Assembly (NCBI RefSeq): GCF_014699115.1
Contig: NZ_JACXAD010000019.1
Location: 1 to 64,000, forward strand
Length of the DNA stretch: 64,000 nt
Direction: 5' to 3'
From: Hymenobacter montanus
GTDB lineage: Bacteria; Bacteroidota; Bacteroidia; Cytophagales; Hymenobacteraceae
The notes under the pieces are model-generated. The model did not search any database and had not been told where the DNA came from. It saw only the letters and a list, made by a program, of their open reading frames with translations. Below, in pieces: positions 53,016 through 60,981 of the stretch. Position numbers and translations under genes: made by a program. Each line of letters opens with the position of its first letter. The first letter of the stretch is position 1.

Positions 53016-55274
53016 CTATTCCACCTCATTCTTTGTGGCTCCTGCTAAGGTGTTTGCGTGCAGGGCCAGCGTTTCTTTTACCTGCTGAGTAACCCGCCGG
53101 TAGTTCTCCTGCACCACCACGGAGAGCGTGGCGGCGCTATCTTCTTCGTCGGTGCCGAAGGTGGCCACCGGGTGCAGCGGAAACCGCTCCGGGGAAGCGT
53201 CGGCCCGGGAGATGACGCCCTGGAAGAAGGTGCGCTCGGTTTCCACCGTCTGGCCGATAAACTCGCCCTGCTGCAGGCCGATGGCATCCTGCACCCGCAC
53301 CAGGTTGCGCTCCTGGTAGCTGGTGCTCAGGTTGGAGCTGTGGCTGCCGTGGCCCCCCGCCCCGCCCTGGCTCTTGCCGGTGCTGGTGCTGTGCATCTGC
53401 TTGTCCTCCCGGCCCACGAGTTCAGAAATGAACTTGGCCGTGTCGAGGGAGTTGACCTTGCCGAAAAACTGGTTGTTGAGGTTAGAGACCATAACCTTCA
53501 TCTTTTCAGGCCCATAGGCATCGGTCATTTGCGCCAAATCCTGGGTCATGTAGATGGTGGCCACCCTGTTGCTGCGGGCCGTGGCCGGCAGCAGTTCCAG
53601 CCCGGGCACGTAGACCGTGGCGGCCTCGTCGAGGAACACGTAGCTGCGGTGCTTATGCTGCTGGTTCATGAGCTTGATGGCCACCGTGATGATGCAGCTG
53701 ACCACCGGCGAGAAGGTTTCCTTGAGCGTCGGGTCGTTGCCGATGCAGAGCAGCGCCGGCTGCTTGGGGTCGTTCAGGTTCAGCGAAAACCCCTCCCCTT
53801 TCGCCTCGTCGGGCGTGAGCACCCACACGATTTCCGGGGAGTTGATGCGGTTGAGAATCACCTGCAGCGTGCCCACCACGGCCGCCACCTGCTTCTCGGC
53901 CCGCTGCTCGACGGCCGTCACGATGCTGCGCACCATGCCGGCGCACTCCGGGTCGGTTTCCAGCATCGAGAGCACGTGCTTGAAATCCTTGTGGATGGCC
54001 GTGGCCACCACGTGGGGAATGGTGCAGTAGCGGGGGAAGTGCTTTTTGTAGAACCAGATGATGCCCGTCAGGTAGGCCACCGCGCTGATGTCAAAGAACT
54101 CCATCTTGCGGATGCTGGCCGGGTTCAGGTTATTGATGATGGCCCGCGAGTACTCCTCGGCAAACGCCACCACCGGCATGTCGGCGGCCCGCAGCGGGTT
54201 CACCCGCTCGCTGCGCTGCAGGTCGCGGAAGTTGATGACGTGCAGCACCACCGCCGGCTCGGGCTCTCCGTTGGGCAGCAGCCGCGGCGGGCTCTGCTGG
54301 CGCCCGGCCAGCTCCAGCGCCTTCTGAGCCACTTCGGCCAGTACCGGGAACTTGAAGTCGTAGATGAGCCCGGCAAAGTTCTTGGCCGCCAGCTGCTCAA
54401 TGACCGGCTCGCCGATGGAGTAGGTCTTGCCCGCCCCGGCGCCGCCGAGCACCAGCACGCCGCGGTAGGGATTGGGTACGTTCACCCAACCGCCCCCTTC
54501 CGTGGGCAGGTTGAACCCATCCGGCGTCTCCAGCTTCCTGCGCTCCACGCTCAGCCCAAACTCCGGGCTTTTGGTCGCGGCCCGCAATAGCCCTACCACA
54601 AAGCCGCTGGCCAGCGCCGCAGTCACCGCGACCGGGTAGCCCAACCGGATAAAGCCCGGCTGGTAGGAGGCCATGGTCAGCAGCACGTAGGCGCTGAGCA
54701 GAAACAAGCCCGCGCAGCTGGCCACGACCACACGCACGGCCTCAGGCCGCAGCCGCTTGCGCCGGGCCGGGCCGCCGGGTTTGCGCTCGGGTGCCGGCAG
54801 CACGAATACCAGCACCCCGGCCGCGAGCAGCACCAGCGCCCGCAGGAAGATGCCGGCCGCGTCATAGAGCCGGCCGGCCTTGACCAGCAGTTTGCCTTTG
54901 AATCCCTGGCCGGCGGTGGCCACGCGTAACGCGGCGACCCCTCCCCTGCTCACTACCTGGTCGACGGCCTGGCTCGTGGCCGTGGCCAGCTCGGCGGTCG
55001 GCTGGCCTACCACCGGCGCCGCCTGCCGCTGCAGCCGCTTCCGCCGGGCCTTGGCGCGTTGCTGGTTGATGATGACCATCCGGGCTGCCAGGCGCTGGCC
55101 GGGGGCTAGCGAGGGCGCCTGCCCGGCCTGGTGCTGGGCGGCCCGGGCTGCCACTAATTCCGCGGGGTGCTGCAGCACGTACCATTCGCCGGCCAGCAAG
55201 GCCAGCAGCAGCACGCCGATGAGCAGGCCGACGGAGTGGGACTGGGCCGCCGGCCGAGGGGGTAAACTGGTCAT
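53016..55274 (-). CDS. Type IV coupling protein (VirD4/MobC-type)
   Basis: 752 residues. Several N-terminal membrane segments (about residues 15-35, 140-165, 180-205 and 210-230), then the motor domain with Walker A GGAGAGKTYS near residue 280 and Walker B YVFLDEAATVYVPG near 545, then TIYMTQDLAQM. This is the DNA and substrate pump that brings the relaxosome to the mating channel. In Bacteroidetes elements it is usually called MobC or TraG-type coupling protein. It follows the relaxase gene by 37 bases. Confidence 0.92.
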   Translation of the reverse strand: MTSLPPRPAAQSHSVGLLIGVLLLALLAGEWYVLQHPAELVAARAAQHQAGQAPSLAPGQRLAARMVIINQQRAKARRKRLQRQAAPVVGQPTAELATATSQAVDQVVSRGGVAALRVATAGQGFKGKLLVKAGRLYDAAGIFLRALVLLAAGVLVFVLPAPERKPGGPARRKRLRPEAVRVVVASCAGLFLLSAYVLLTMASYQPGFIRLGYPVAVTAALASGFVVGLLRAATKSPEFGLSVERRKLETPDGFNLPTEGGGWVNVPNPYRGVLVLGGAGAGKTYSIGEPVIEQLAAKNFAGLIYDFKFPVLAEVAQKALELAGRQQSPPRLLPNGEPEPAVVLHVINFRDLQRSERVNPLRAADMPVVAFAEEYSRAIINNLNPASIRKMEFFDISAVAYLTGIIWFYKKHFPRYCTIPHVVATAIHKDFKHVLSMLETDPECAGMVRSIVTAVEQRAEKQVAAVVGTLQVILNRINSPEIVWVLTPDEAKGEGFSLNLNDPKQPALLCIGNDPTLKETFSPVVSCIITVAIKLMNQQHKHRSYVFLDEAATVYVPGLELLPATARSNRVATIYMTQDLAQMTDAYGPEKMKVMVSNLNNQFFGKVNSLDTAKFISELVGREDKQMHSTSTGKSQGGAGGHGSHSSNLSTSYQERNLVRVQDAIGLQQGEFIGQTVETERTFFQGVISRADASPERFPLHPVATFGTDEEDSAATLSVVVQENYRRVTQQVKETLALHANTLAGATKNEVE

Positions 55275-55311
55275 AGGGGAGTAGAACTAGTGGGTTGATT
55301 GCTGGCCGGGC

Positions 55312-56349
55312 TTACATGTCGATGTCCAGCTCTGCGCCGCGGCGCCCGGGCTTCTCGGCCACGTGCTCGGTGCGCTCGTCCTGAGCGGCCTCCCGGGCAC
55401 GGCGTACCAGGTGCTGCACCGCGTGCAGGGCCGTAGCGGCCTGGCGCTGCGGGGCAGCGGCCTGCTCCCGCCCCGTGCGCAGCAGCTGCAGGGCGTTGTC
55501 GATGGGCCGGCCGTCACGGGCCCGCTCCTCGACCCGGGCCAGCATCCGGTAAAAGGTCTTGTCAAACTCCCGGGCCACGGCAATGCCCTGCACTTTCTCG
55601 GGCACCAGGTGCTGCTCGCGGGGCACCAGCAGGTTGATGCGCGCCACGCGCCCGGCAATCTTCTCCAGCCGGCCCGCGTCGTGGGTGGTGTCCCGTTGCC
55701 GCGTGGCCTTGGCCCGTAGCTTTTCATGCTCCTGGGCCACGTAGCCAAACTGCCGCTCAAACTGCCGGCCCGCGGCGGCCTGCCAGCGCATCAAATCAAA
55801 CCGCTGGCGGCGCCCGCCGGGGTTGAGGGTTATCTTCTGCTCCGCATCGCGGGCACTGACAATGACGTGCACGTGGGCCTGCAGGCCCGCCCGCTTCTGG
55901 CCCGCTTTAGCCGTGCCGGCCACCACTTCGGGGTCCGTGCCCCGGTGGGTGCGGTCCTGGTGCAGCACGGCACCCCACACAATGTCCTGGCGGCCCAGCT
56001 GCCGGCCGCCGGGCAGCGTAAAGTTCTGCGCGTACTGCTGCATTACCTGCCGGGTGTAGGCCCGGAGCTTGTCGGGGTCGCTGCCGATGTGCGCCAGCTC
56101 CTGCTCGCTTGGGCTCAGCACCAGGGAATAGAACTTGGCCTCGCCAGACCGCAGGCCTTTGACGTTGGTGTCGATGGACTGCTGCACGTGCGCGGCGCTC
56201 AGCTCGTCCGCGTCCGCGCTGAAAAACGTGGCTTGCTGCCTCTCCCCTACCGCTTCGTGCTGCAGGTATTGCAGCGTCTGCGCGCTGCTGCCGGTGTTGG
56301 TATAGGCGGCTTTGCCGTGCGTTTTGGGGTTGATTAATTTGACGTACAT
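55312..56349 (-). CDS. Relaxase (DUF5712/MobB-type)
   Basis: 345 residues. The HUH-like metal motif is HVHVIVSARD near residue 161. The N-terminus MYVKLINPKTHGKAAYTNTG and the later LNPGGRRQRFDLM are typical of Bacteroidetes DUF5712 relaxases, sometimes mislabelled molybdopterin protein MobB. It should nick oriT and lead the strand into the recipient. It lies between the BfmA-like gene and the coupling protein on the same strand. A candidate oriT lies upstream of the operon. Confidence 0.88.
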   Translation of the reverse strand: MYVKLINPKTHGKAAYTNTGSSAQTLQYLQHEAVGERQQATFFSADADELSAAHVQQSIDTNVKGLRSGEAKFYSLVLSPSEQELAHIGSDPDKLRAYTRQVMQQYAQNFTLPGGRQLGRQDIVWGAVLHQDRTHRGTDPEVVAGTAKAGQKRAGLQAHVHVIVSARDAEQKITLNPGGRRQRFDLMRWQAAAGRQFERQFGYVAQEHEKLRAKATRQRDTTHDAGRLEKIAGRVARINLLVPREQHLVPEKVQGIAVAREFDKTFYRMLARVEERARDGRPIDNALQLLRTGREQAAAPQRQAATALHAVQHLVRRAREAAQDERTEHVAEKPGRRGAELDIDM

Positions 56350-56399
56350 CCGGGAGTAAATAGGTGTTTTGCTCGCATATCGGGGGCGCTTTTTCTTGC

Positions 56400-56915
56400 C
56401 TATTGCCCCTGTCCAGCCGTCGCTTCGGCCGGCTTGCTGCGCTTGCCGGGCCCTGCTTTTTGGGCTGCTTCCAGGGCTTCCTTCACCTGCCTTTCCACGG
56501 CGTCCTCGTTGCGCTGGCGCAACAGCTGCAGGGCCTGCTGCTGCCGTTGCAGCTGCGCCTCGCTAAGCGTTTCCAGCTGCGCGTTGAGGTTGCCCACCAG
56601 GATTTCATTCAGGCGCAGCACCCGCTCCAGCGTAACGCGGGTGCGCAGCATCTCCTCCAGCATGGCCGTGAGCAGCGTGCGCTCCTGCTCCTGCATAAAG
56701 CCAAATACCCGGTCCCCGAGCTTCTTTATCTGCTGCATGATGAGCTGCCCCTCGCGGGCCTCCGTCTCGCGCGGGTCCAGGCCCCGGGTGGCAAAGTATT
56801 CCACGGCCGCGCTGGCGTACACGCCCAGGCTGGTACCGACTTCCGCGGCGGCCGCTTCGGCTTTCCGGTGGGCGTTGTTGTCCAGAGTCACCCGCTTGCG
56901 TAATTCCGTGCTCAT
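56400..56915 (-). CDS. BfmA/BtgA-like mobilisation protein
   Basis: 171 residues. The N-terminus, RKRVTLDNNAHRKAEAAAAE, resembles the short DNA-binding region of BfmA/BtgA family relaxosome accessory proteins, followed by a long coiled-coil-like region rich in Gln, Glu and Leu and a basic tail. It should bind oriT and help the relaxase. It is the first gene of the mob operon; the 890-base non-coding region upstream is where oriT would be expected. Confidence 0.8.
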   Translation of the reverse strand: MSTELRKRVTLDNNAHRKAEAAAAEVGTSLGVYASAAVEYFATRGLDPRETEAREGQLIMQQIKKLGDRVFGFMQEQERTLLTAMLEEMLRTRVTLERVLRLNEILVGNLNAQLETLSEAQLQRQQQALQLLRQRNEDAVERQVKEALEAAQKAGPGKRSKPAEATAGQGQ

Positions 56916-56934
56916 CGTACTGTTTCCAGTTTAG

Positions 56935-57150
56935 CAGCCCTGGTGGGCCATTTTTAGCGCTTTAAATCAGTTACTTAGCAATCAGTGGCCCATAAATCAG
57001 CTCTGCTGGTTTACAAACAACTCAAGACCAAGGCGTTAGCCGCAGGATGGGGTTGTTCTTCTTGCTTAGACTACTCTATAGTTAGTAAAAAGTTAGTCAG
57101 AAGCTAGTACGTAGCTTTGCATCGCTGTGTTAGCAGCTGGCGCTTTTTTA
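56935..57150. other. Candidate oriT region upstream of the mob operon
   Basis: Non-coding stretch immediately upstream of the BfmA-like gene, the usual position for oriT. It has a weak 7-bp inverted repeat TGGGCCA (56944) / TGGCCCA (56986) and a triple GTTAGT-type repeat at 57081-57108. No nick site can be assigned by eye. Confidence 0.4.
57081..57108. repeat. GTTAGT triplet with 11-bp period
   Basis: GTTAGT at 57081 and 57092 and GCTAGT at 57103, exactly 11 bp apart, so on one face of the helix. The same arrangement occurs at 60430-60457 near the origin, suggesting one plasmid-encoded binding protein for both. Confidence 0.6.
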
Positions 57151-57320
57151 CCTATTGCCCTTTTCTACTGCGCCCTGCTGGCCGGCGGATTGGACCGCTG
57201 CTTGTGGCTTCGGCAGTTGGCCTCGCGTACTGATTTAGAGTCAGGCGGGGCTTGTACACCTTCGAAATAGCTTTCCAGAGCCTAGCAGTGGGGTTTCCGT
57301 TCGGCACTCGCAGCCTGTAG

Positions 57321-57735
57321 TTCTGCAATTCTGTATTTCTGTTGCTAAACGCAAACTGAACACCCCTGCAGTAAAGCAGCTTCATGAGTTGATTTCTGCT
57401 TTTCTGTTGTTCTGGATTTCTGCAGTTGCACAAGAATGGCAACCACGCATGACTCGCTGGTATTTTCTGCTTTTATACCATTCTGCTTTCCTGTAGTTCT
57501 GTTGTTAGAAAAATACTACCTATTGGCTCTGTCTATAGATTTTCTTTTCTGCAGCCACACAGTTCTGCAGAATGACTTTCCTGTTAATCTGCCATAGCGT
57601 TGTTTTGCATTTCTGTTTTTCTGTTGTTTTGTATTTGTGCTTAAAAACTGATTGGCAGGGTTGCTTTTCTGTTTCCTTGCGTAACAACATTTCTGCTTTT
57701 CAGCAAAAGCGTTGTTCTGCCTTTCTGCTTTTCTA
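57321..57735. repeat. Octamer TTCTGNNN array, likely partition centromere
   Basis: TTCTG pentamers recur every 8 bp in clusters: 57321, 57329, 57337; 57394, 57402, 57410, 57418; 57465, 57481 and 57497 (57473 and 57489 degenerate); then 57547, 57563, 57611, 57619, 57667, 57691, 57715 and 57723, all in one 8-bp phase with near-matches between. From 57547 to 57735 the phase holds for over 180 bp. The array lies just upstream of parA, as centromeres bound by ribbon-helix-helix ParB-type proteins do. It is A/T-rich against GC-rich neighbours. Confidence 0.75.
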
Positions 57736-57736
57736 T

Positions 57737-57744
57737 TACTTTTG
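57737..57744 (+). promoter_or_regulatory. Candidate promoter of the par operon
   Basis: TACTTTTG fits the Bacteroidetes -7 consensus TAnnTTTG, with a TTG at 57712 in a -33-like position. It is 63 bases upstream of parA and at the edge of the octamer array, so partition complexes may repress it. Confidence 0.5.
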
Positions 57745-57806
57745 GCTCCACGCCCCGCTGGTCCCTGTGACCGGCCGCTACTCACGCCCTCAACCCCGCA
57801 CCAACT

Positions 57807-58574
57807 ATGTCCAAGGTTATCAGTTTTGCCACCCAGAAGGGGGGCTCCGGTAAATCCACCCTGGCCCTCGTGCTCGCCGCCCCGCTGGCCACCGAGTACG
57901 GCCTGCGCATCGCCGTGCTCGACTGCGACTACCAGCAGAGCATCGTCAAGACCCGCGAGCAGGTCGACGCGGCCAACTTCGCCAAGCTGCGCGAAACCAA
58001 CCCCGACGCTCAGTACCCCTACGATGTGTACCCGTGGCAGCTGAGCCGGATTTTTGATTTCATCGACAACCCCGAGCACAACTACGACCTGATTATCATC
58101 GACGTGCCCGGCCGCGCCGACGGGGACGACGTGTTCAACGCCCTGACGGCCTGCGACGCGGTAATTGTGCCCCTGGTGTCGGACTACCTGGACCGGGCCT
58201 CCACGGCCGAGTTCATGACCATCCTGGAAGCCATCAAGAAAGCGGCGGATGATGCGCAGATTGACTTCCAGTACTACGGCCTGCCCACCAAGCGCGTGGC
58301 GGGGCAGCGGGAGGAAAAGGAAATGGACGACTACATCGACGGGCTGGGCCTCTCGCGCTTCAATTCCTACCTGGGCCACCGCAAGGCCTACACCCGGGCC
58401 TCGACCCTCTACAGCCTGCTCAACCCGGCCTGGGCCCGCTACGCCGGCGGCACCAAGGACACCAGCGACGAAATCCGCCGCGTGTGCGAGGAGCTCATCG
58501 AGCGCCTGGGCCTGCCCGACCGCCGCGCCACGGCCGCGGCTTCCGTATCCACCGCTTCAACCTCCGCGAAATAA
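57807..58574 (+). CDS. parA: Partition ATPase ParA
   Basis: 255 residues. Deviant Walker A KGGSGKST at residues 11-18, with IAVLDCDYQQS (A-prime) and LIIIDVPGRADGD (Walker B) typical of the ParA/MinD family. No N-terminal helix-turn-helix, so it is a type Ib-like small ParA. With the downstream ParB-like gene it segregates the plasmid. The stop overlaps the next ATG by one base (TAATG). The octamer array upstream is its likely centromere. Confidence 0.93.
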   Translation: MSKVISFATQKGGSGKSTLALVLAAPLATEYGLRIAVLDCDYQQSIVKTREQVDAANFAKLRETNPDAQYPYDVYPWQLSRIFDFIDNPEHNYDLIIIDVPGRADGDDVFNALTACDAVIVPLVSDYLDRASTAEFMTILEAIKKAADDAQIDFQYYGLPTKRVAGQREEKEMDDYIDGLGLSRFNSYLGHRKAYTRASTLYSLLNPAWARYAGGTKDTSDEIRRVCEELIERLGLPDRRATAAASVSTASTSAK

Positions 58575-59059
58575 TGGGCTTCGAGAAACCACAAATCACC
58601 CCGCGCCGCCGCATTGAAGTGCCCGAAGAAGCCCGCCAGCAGGCGCGGGCAGGAATGGGGGGGGAGGCCACCCGCACGGCCACTGCGCCGCCGGCCCCGG
58701 TAGAGCCCATCGCGGCGCCAGCTGCGGTAGCGGCTCCGACTCCAGCGCCCACCCCAGCAGAAGCGCCGGTAGCACCAGCGCCTGCCGCCGCTGCTCCAGC
58801 AGTTCCAGCGGCTGCACCCGTACGAGCCTCCACACGGGGACGGAAGCCCGCCGCGGCCGCTGTGCCTGCGCCGGAGGTCGAAGTGCCGCTACACACGGTC
58901 CAAATCGCCAAATCCGTGGTGCAGGAGATTAAGATGAGCCTGCTGCTGGCCACACCGGGTCCGGACACGCCCACGACCATCAAGAACTACCTGGAAGCTG
59001 CTCACCGGCACTACGACGCGCACCTGCGCAAAACCGGCAAGCTGCCGCCAGCCAAGTAG
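58574..59059 (+). CDS. ParB-like centromere-binding protein candidate
   Basis: 161 residues from ATG 58574, overlapping the parA stop by one base. A basic N-terminus (PRRRIEVPEEARQQARAG) is followed by an Ala/Pro-rich linker (about residues 35-95) and a small C-terminal helical domain (VEVPLHTVQIAKSVVQEIKMSLLLA, then TTIKNYLEAAHRHYDAHLRKTG). It has no canonical ParB domain. Small partners of type Ib ParA proteins are usually ribbon-helix-helix proteins; a fold of that kind in the C-terminus is possible. The role is assigned from position. Confidence 0.7.
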   Translation: MGFEKPQITPRRRIEVPEEARQQARAGMGGEATRTATAPPAPVEPIAAPAAVAAPTPAPTPAEAPVAPAPAAAAPAVPAAAPVRASTRGRKPAAAAVPAPEVEVPLHTVQIAKSVVQEIKMSLLLATPGPDTPTTIKNYLEAAHRHYDAHLRKTGKLPPAK

Positions 59060-59084
59060 GGGAGGGGTAGAAAGAGTTGAACCA

Positions 59085-59121
59085 ACAAAGCCAGCCTCTT
59101 AGGGGGCTGGCTTTGTTTTTT
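59085..59121 (+). terminator. Intrinsic terminator of the par operon
   Basis: Stem ACAAAGCCAGCC / GGCTGGCTTTGT with an 8-base loop and a T-run of six directly after, starting 26 bases beyond the parB-like stop. Confidence 0.88.
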
Positions 59122-59187
59122 GGGCAGTGGGGGAGGGGCTAGTGGTGCCCCGATTGAAGTCGCCGCTGGTTATTTTTTGGGATGGGA

Positions 59188-59685
59188 TTACTTGGCCCTT
59201 AGGGTTGATAACAGATTCTCCAGGTTGTTCAAGGACATCTTCATGCCCGCGGTGAAGCCCTCGAGGATTCTTTCCATCCGTTCAAGGGATTCATTGTACA
59301 CCGTGATGCGCACGGTGGTGGTGCCGTTTTGCTCACTGAACGTATGATTCCACTCCGACCCGGGCAGTTCAACGTTTTCGTCTTTGTCGGCAAACGCATT
59401 GTACATGCTAAAGTGGGTCTTGGGCGTAATGGCAGTGTATTCCTGCACGGCCCAGCGCTCCTCGCCTGCGGGGGTGACCATCGCATAAAACCGCTTTCCG
59501 CCCACGCGGAAGTTCTGGTATCTGGTTTTGGCGGTCATGGGGTGCGGGGGCAGCCATTGGTCCAATAGGTCGGCCCTGGTGAACGCGTCCCAGACCAAGG
59601 ACAGGTCCGCGTCAAATTCCCGGGTGATGGTGACGGTGTGGGCGGCTTTGTCAACTGCAAAATCAAAGGCTACCGTGTCGCTCAT
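59188..59685 (-). CDS. SRPBCC/AHSA1-domain protein
   Basis: 165 residues. The START-like AHSA1 pattern is clear: ITREFDADLSLVWDAFTRADLLDQWLPP, GGKRFYAMVTPAGEE and the long C-terminal helix GFTAGMKMSLNNLENLLSTL. Such proteins bind hydrophobic ligands, and often follow an ArsR regulator that controls them. Its ATG overlaps the ArsR stop (ATGA), so the genes are coupled. Ligand unknown; a solvent or stress response is possible. Confidence 0.88.
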   Translation of the reverse strand: MSDTVAFDFAVDKAAHTVTITREFDADLSLVWDAFTRADLLDQWLPPHPMTAKTRYQNFRVGGKRFYAMVTPAGEERWAVQEYTAITPKTHFSMYNAFADKDENVELPGSEWNHTFSEQNGTTTVRITVYNESLERMERILEGFTAGMKMSLNNLENLLSTLRAK

Positions 59686-60002
59686 TTTTTCTGGTTTTTA
59701 AGGGTTGATAATACCTGGTCTAGTTGCGTGAACCGCGTTTCCCACAGCTTTCGGTACTGGCTCAGCCAGTGGTCCACTTCCTGCAGCCGTTCCAGCTGCA
59801 GGGAGTAGTGAATCTCGCGGCCGTGTTGCTGCTGGGTGACCAGTTCACATTCCGTTAGAACCCGAAGGTGTTTGGACACCGCTTGCCGGCTGGTCTGGAA
59901 GTGTTCGGCAATGGCGTTGGGGGTCAGTGCCTGCAAGGCAATCAAGGCGATGATAGCCCGCCGGGTCGGGTCGGCGATGGCTTGGAAGATATCTCTGCGC
60001 AT
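59682..60002 (-). CDS. ArsR-family transcriptional regulator
   Basis: 106 residues. Winged helix-turn-helix: IFQAIADPTRRAIIALI, then LTPNAIAEHFQTSRQAVSKHLRVL as recognition helix region and a basic wing (QQHGREIHYSL). No metal-binding cysteine pair is seen, as in the ArsR regulators paired with SRPBCC proteins. It is the first gene of the pair and starts 20 bases from a large palindrome that is very likely its own operator. Confidence 0.92.
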   Translation of the reverse strand: MRRDIFQAIADPTRRAIIALIALQALTPNAIAEHFQTSRQAVSKHLRVLTECELVTQQQHGREIHYSLQLERLQEVDHWLSQYRKLWETRFTQLDQVLSTLKNQKK

Positions 60003-60021
60003 GGGGCCAGGAAATTTTTAT

Positions 60022-60063
60022 GAAACCGATTGGTTGCAAATTTATGTGCAACCAATCGGTTTC
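60022..60063. promoter_or_regulatory. Operator for the ArsR regulator
   Basis: Perfect 17-bp inverted repeat GAAACCGATTGGTTGCA / TGCAACCAATCGGTTTC with an 8-base spacer. Each arm is itself near-palindromic (AACC-N4-GGTT), so two dimers could bind. It starts 20 bases upstream of the ATG at 60002. Confidence 0.8.
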
Positions 60064-60364
60064 GCAAATAGCTTCGCAATCATTTTTTCCGAACTTGTCT
60101 AAACAAGTGGCTGGCGCACGGTGAAAACTGGACGCCCCTACAAAAGCGACACAGTCAGGCAATAGAGAACAGCCGGCAATACACTTATAAAAGCCATCTC
60201 TCACATTTTATAAGCGAGGTTACCGAAGCCGCTCTCTGCAGCAGTGCGGTTTGCGATTTATTACCTGGGGCTAAAAAATGCAATAAATCTGCCCAGCAGG
60301 CCCAAAACGGGGTTTGTAAAGACTAAAACCGATGCTTTACTGCCGTTGCTGAGCTAGGGTTTTG

Positions 60365-60895
60365 CTTATAAAACGTGCTAGTTTGCCCTTTACCGGGCTT
60401 GGTCTGCTTATAAAACGTGGTAATTCACTATTAGTCAAAAGTTAGTATAAAGTTAGTAACATTAGCCGAGTCCGTGAAAAAAGTCGAAATGACTTATAAA
60501 AAGTGGTGCAAGGCTTTCAGACGTCCATGGCTCAGTGGCAACTGAGGTTACTTATAAAACGTGGTTTTAAGCGGCTATTATGCTGTGTTCACTTAGAATA
60601 GTGCAATCCCTGTGGCCATCAGGCCCGCCTGCTTTTTTTGTTGTTTTCTTGTTTGTCCTGGCCCGAGGTTTGAATCATCTCCCTAAAAGCTATTCCGGTT
60701 GCGCATCAACAATCTTTGTGAGTTTATTTGTTTTTCCTTGTTTATTTGTAGGGCTCACAAGTACCTGATAATCAATAGTATATAATGATATAAAACCACT
60801 TTTTATAAGCGAAAAACCACTTTTTATACCTTTTATTACCACGTTTTATAAGTCAACTCTCACGTTTTATAAGTCTATGGACCACGTTTTATAAG
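60365..60895. repeat. Iteron array, plasmid replication origin
   Basis: 14-bp iteron CTTATAAAACGTGG in two opposed blocks. Forward copies: 60365 (13 bp), 60407, 60493 (AAAAAGTGG variant) and 60551. Inverted copies (CCACGTTTTATAAG and variants): 60796, 60817 (partial), 60839, 60861 and 60882. The 230 bases between blocks are A/T-rich around 60620-60790 and could hold the opening region. Rep binds such repeats to start and limit replication. The rep gene follows at 60982. Confidence 0.88.
60430..60457. repeat. Second GTTAGT-type triplet with 11-bp period
   Basis: ATTAGT at 60430, GTTAGT at 60441 and 60452, at 11-bp steps, between the first iterons. It mirrors the triplet at 57081-57108. Confidence 0.6.
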
Positions 60896-60896
60896 T

Positions 60897-60930
60897 AAAA
60901 AACCACGCCTAACTACCACTGTGGTTTTTT
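60897..60930 (+). terminator. Hairpin with U-run in front of rep
   Basis: AAAAAACCAC / GTGGTTTTTT, 10-bp arms with a 14-base loop, ending in six T on the plus strand. It looks like an intrinsic terminator and lies just after the iterons. It would shield rep from upstream transcription or act as a leader control element. The probable rep promoter lies downstream of it. Confidence 0.55.
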
Positions 60931-60944
60931 ATCTGCCGGCAACT

Positions 60945-60952
60945 TACATTTG
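60945..60952 (+). promoter_or_regulatory. Candidate rep promoter
   Basis: TACATTTG matches TAnnTTTG exactly, 30 bases before the rep ATG. No good -33 TTTG is seen; a T-run lies at about that distance. Confidence 0.5.
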
Positions 60953-60981
60953 CTTTATCCCGCGTCCTTATGTCCTAGTCT

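Noticed and set aside
53058..54590. 510-codon plus-strand open frame
   Set aside because: Antisense to the coupling-protein gene with Walker motifs; His/Gly/Val/Arg-rich nonsense composition.
55312..56349. Molybdopterin biosynthesis protein MobB
   Set aside because: The sequence has the HxHxxxS relaxase motif and mobilisation context, not the P-loop of molybdopterin MobB; the name similarity is misleading.
57152..57442. 96-codon minus-strand open frame
   Set aside because: Lies in the repeat region; its Gln/Asn/Arg pattern comes from the octamer repeats, with no protein-like domain.
57321..57735. CRISPR-like array
   Set aside because: Repeats are 5-bp boxes every 8 bp with no 25-35 bp spacers and no cas genes nearby; a centromere fits better.
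57516..58379. 287-codon minus-strand open frame over the par region
   Set aside because: It is antisense to parA and to the TTCTG array, which gives artificial Gln/Lys/Asn repeats.
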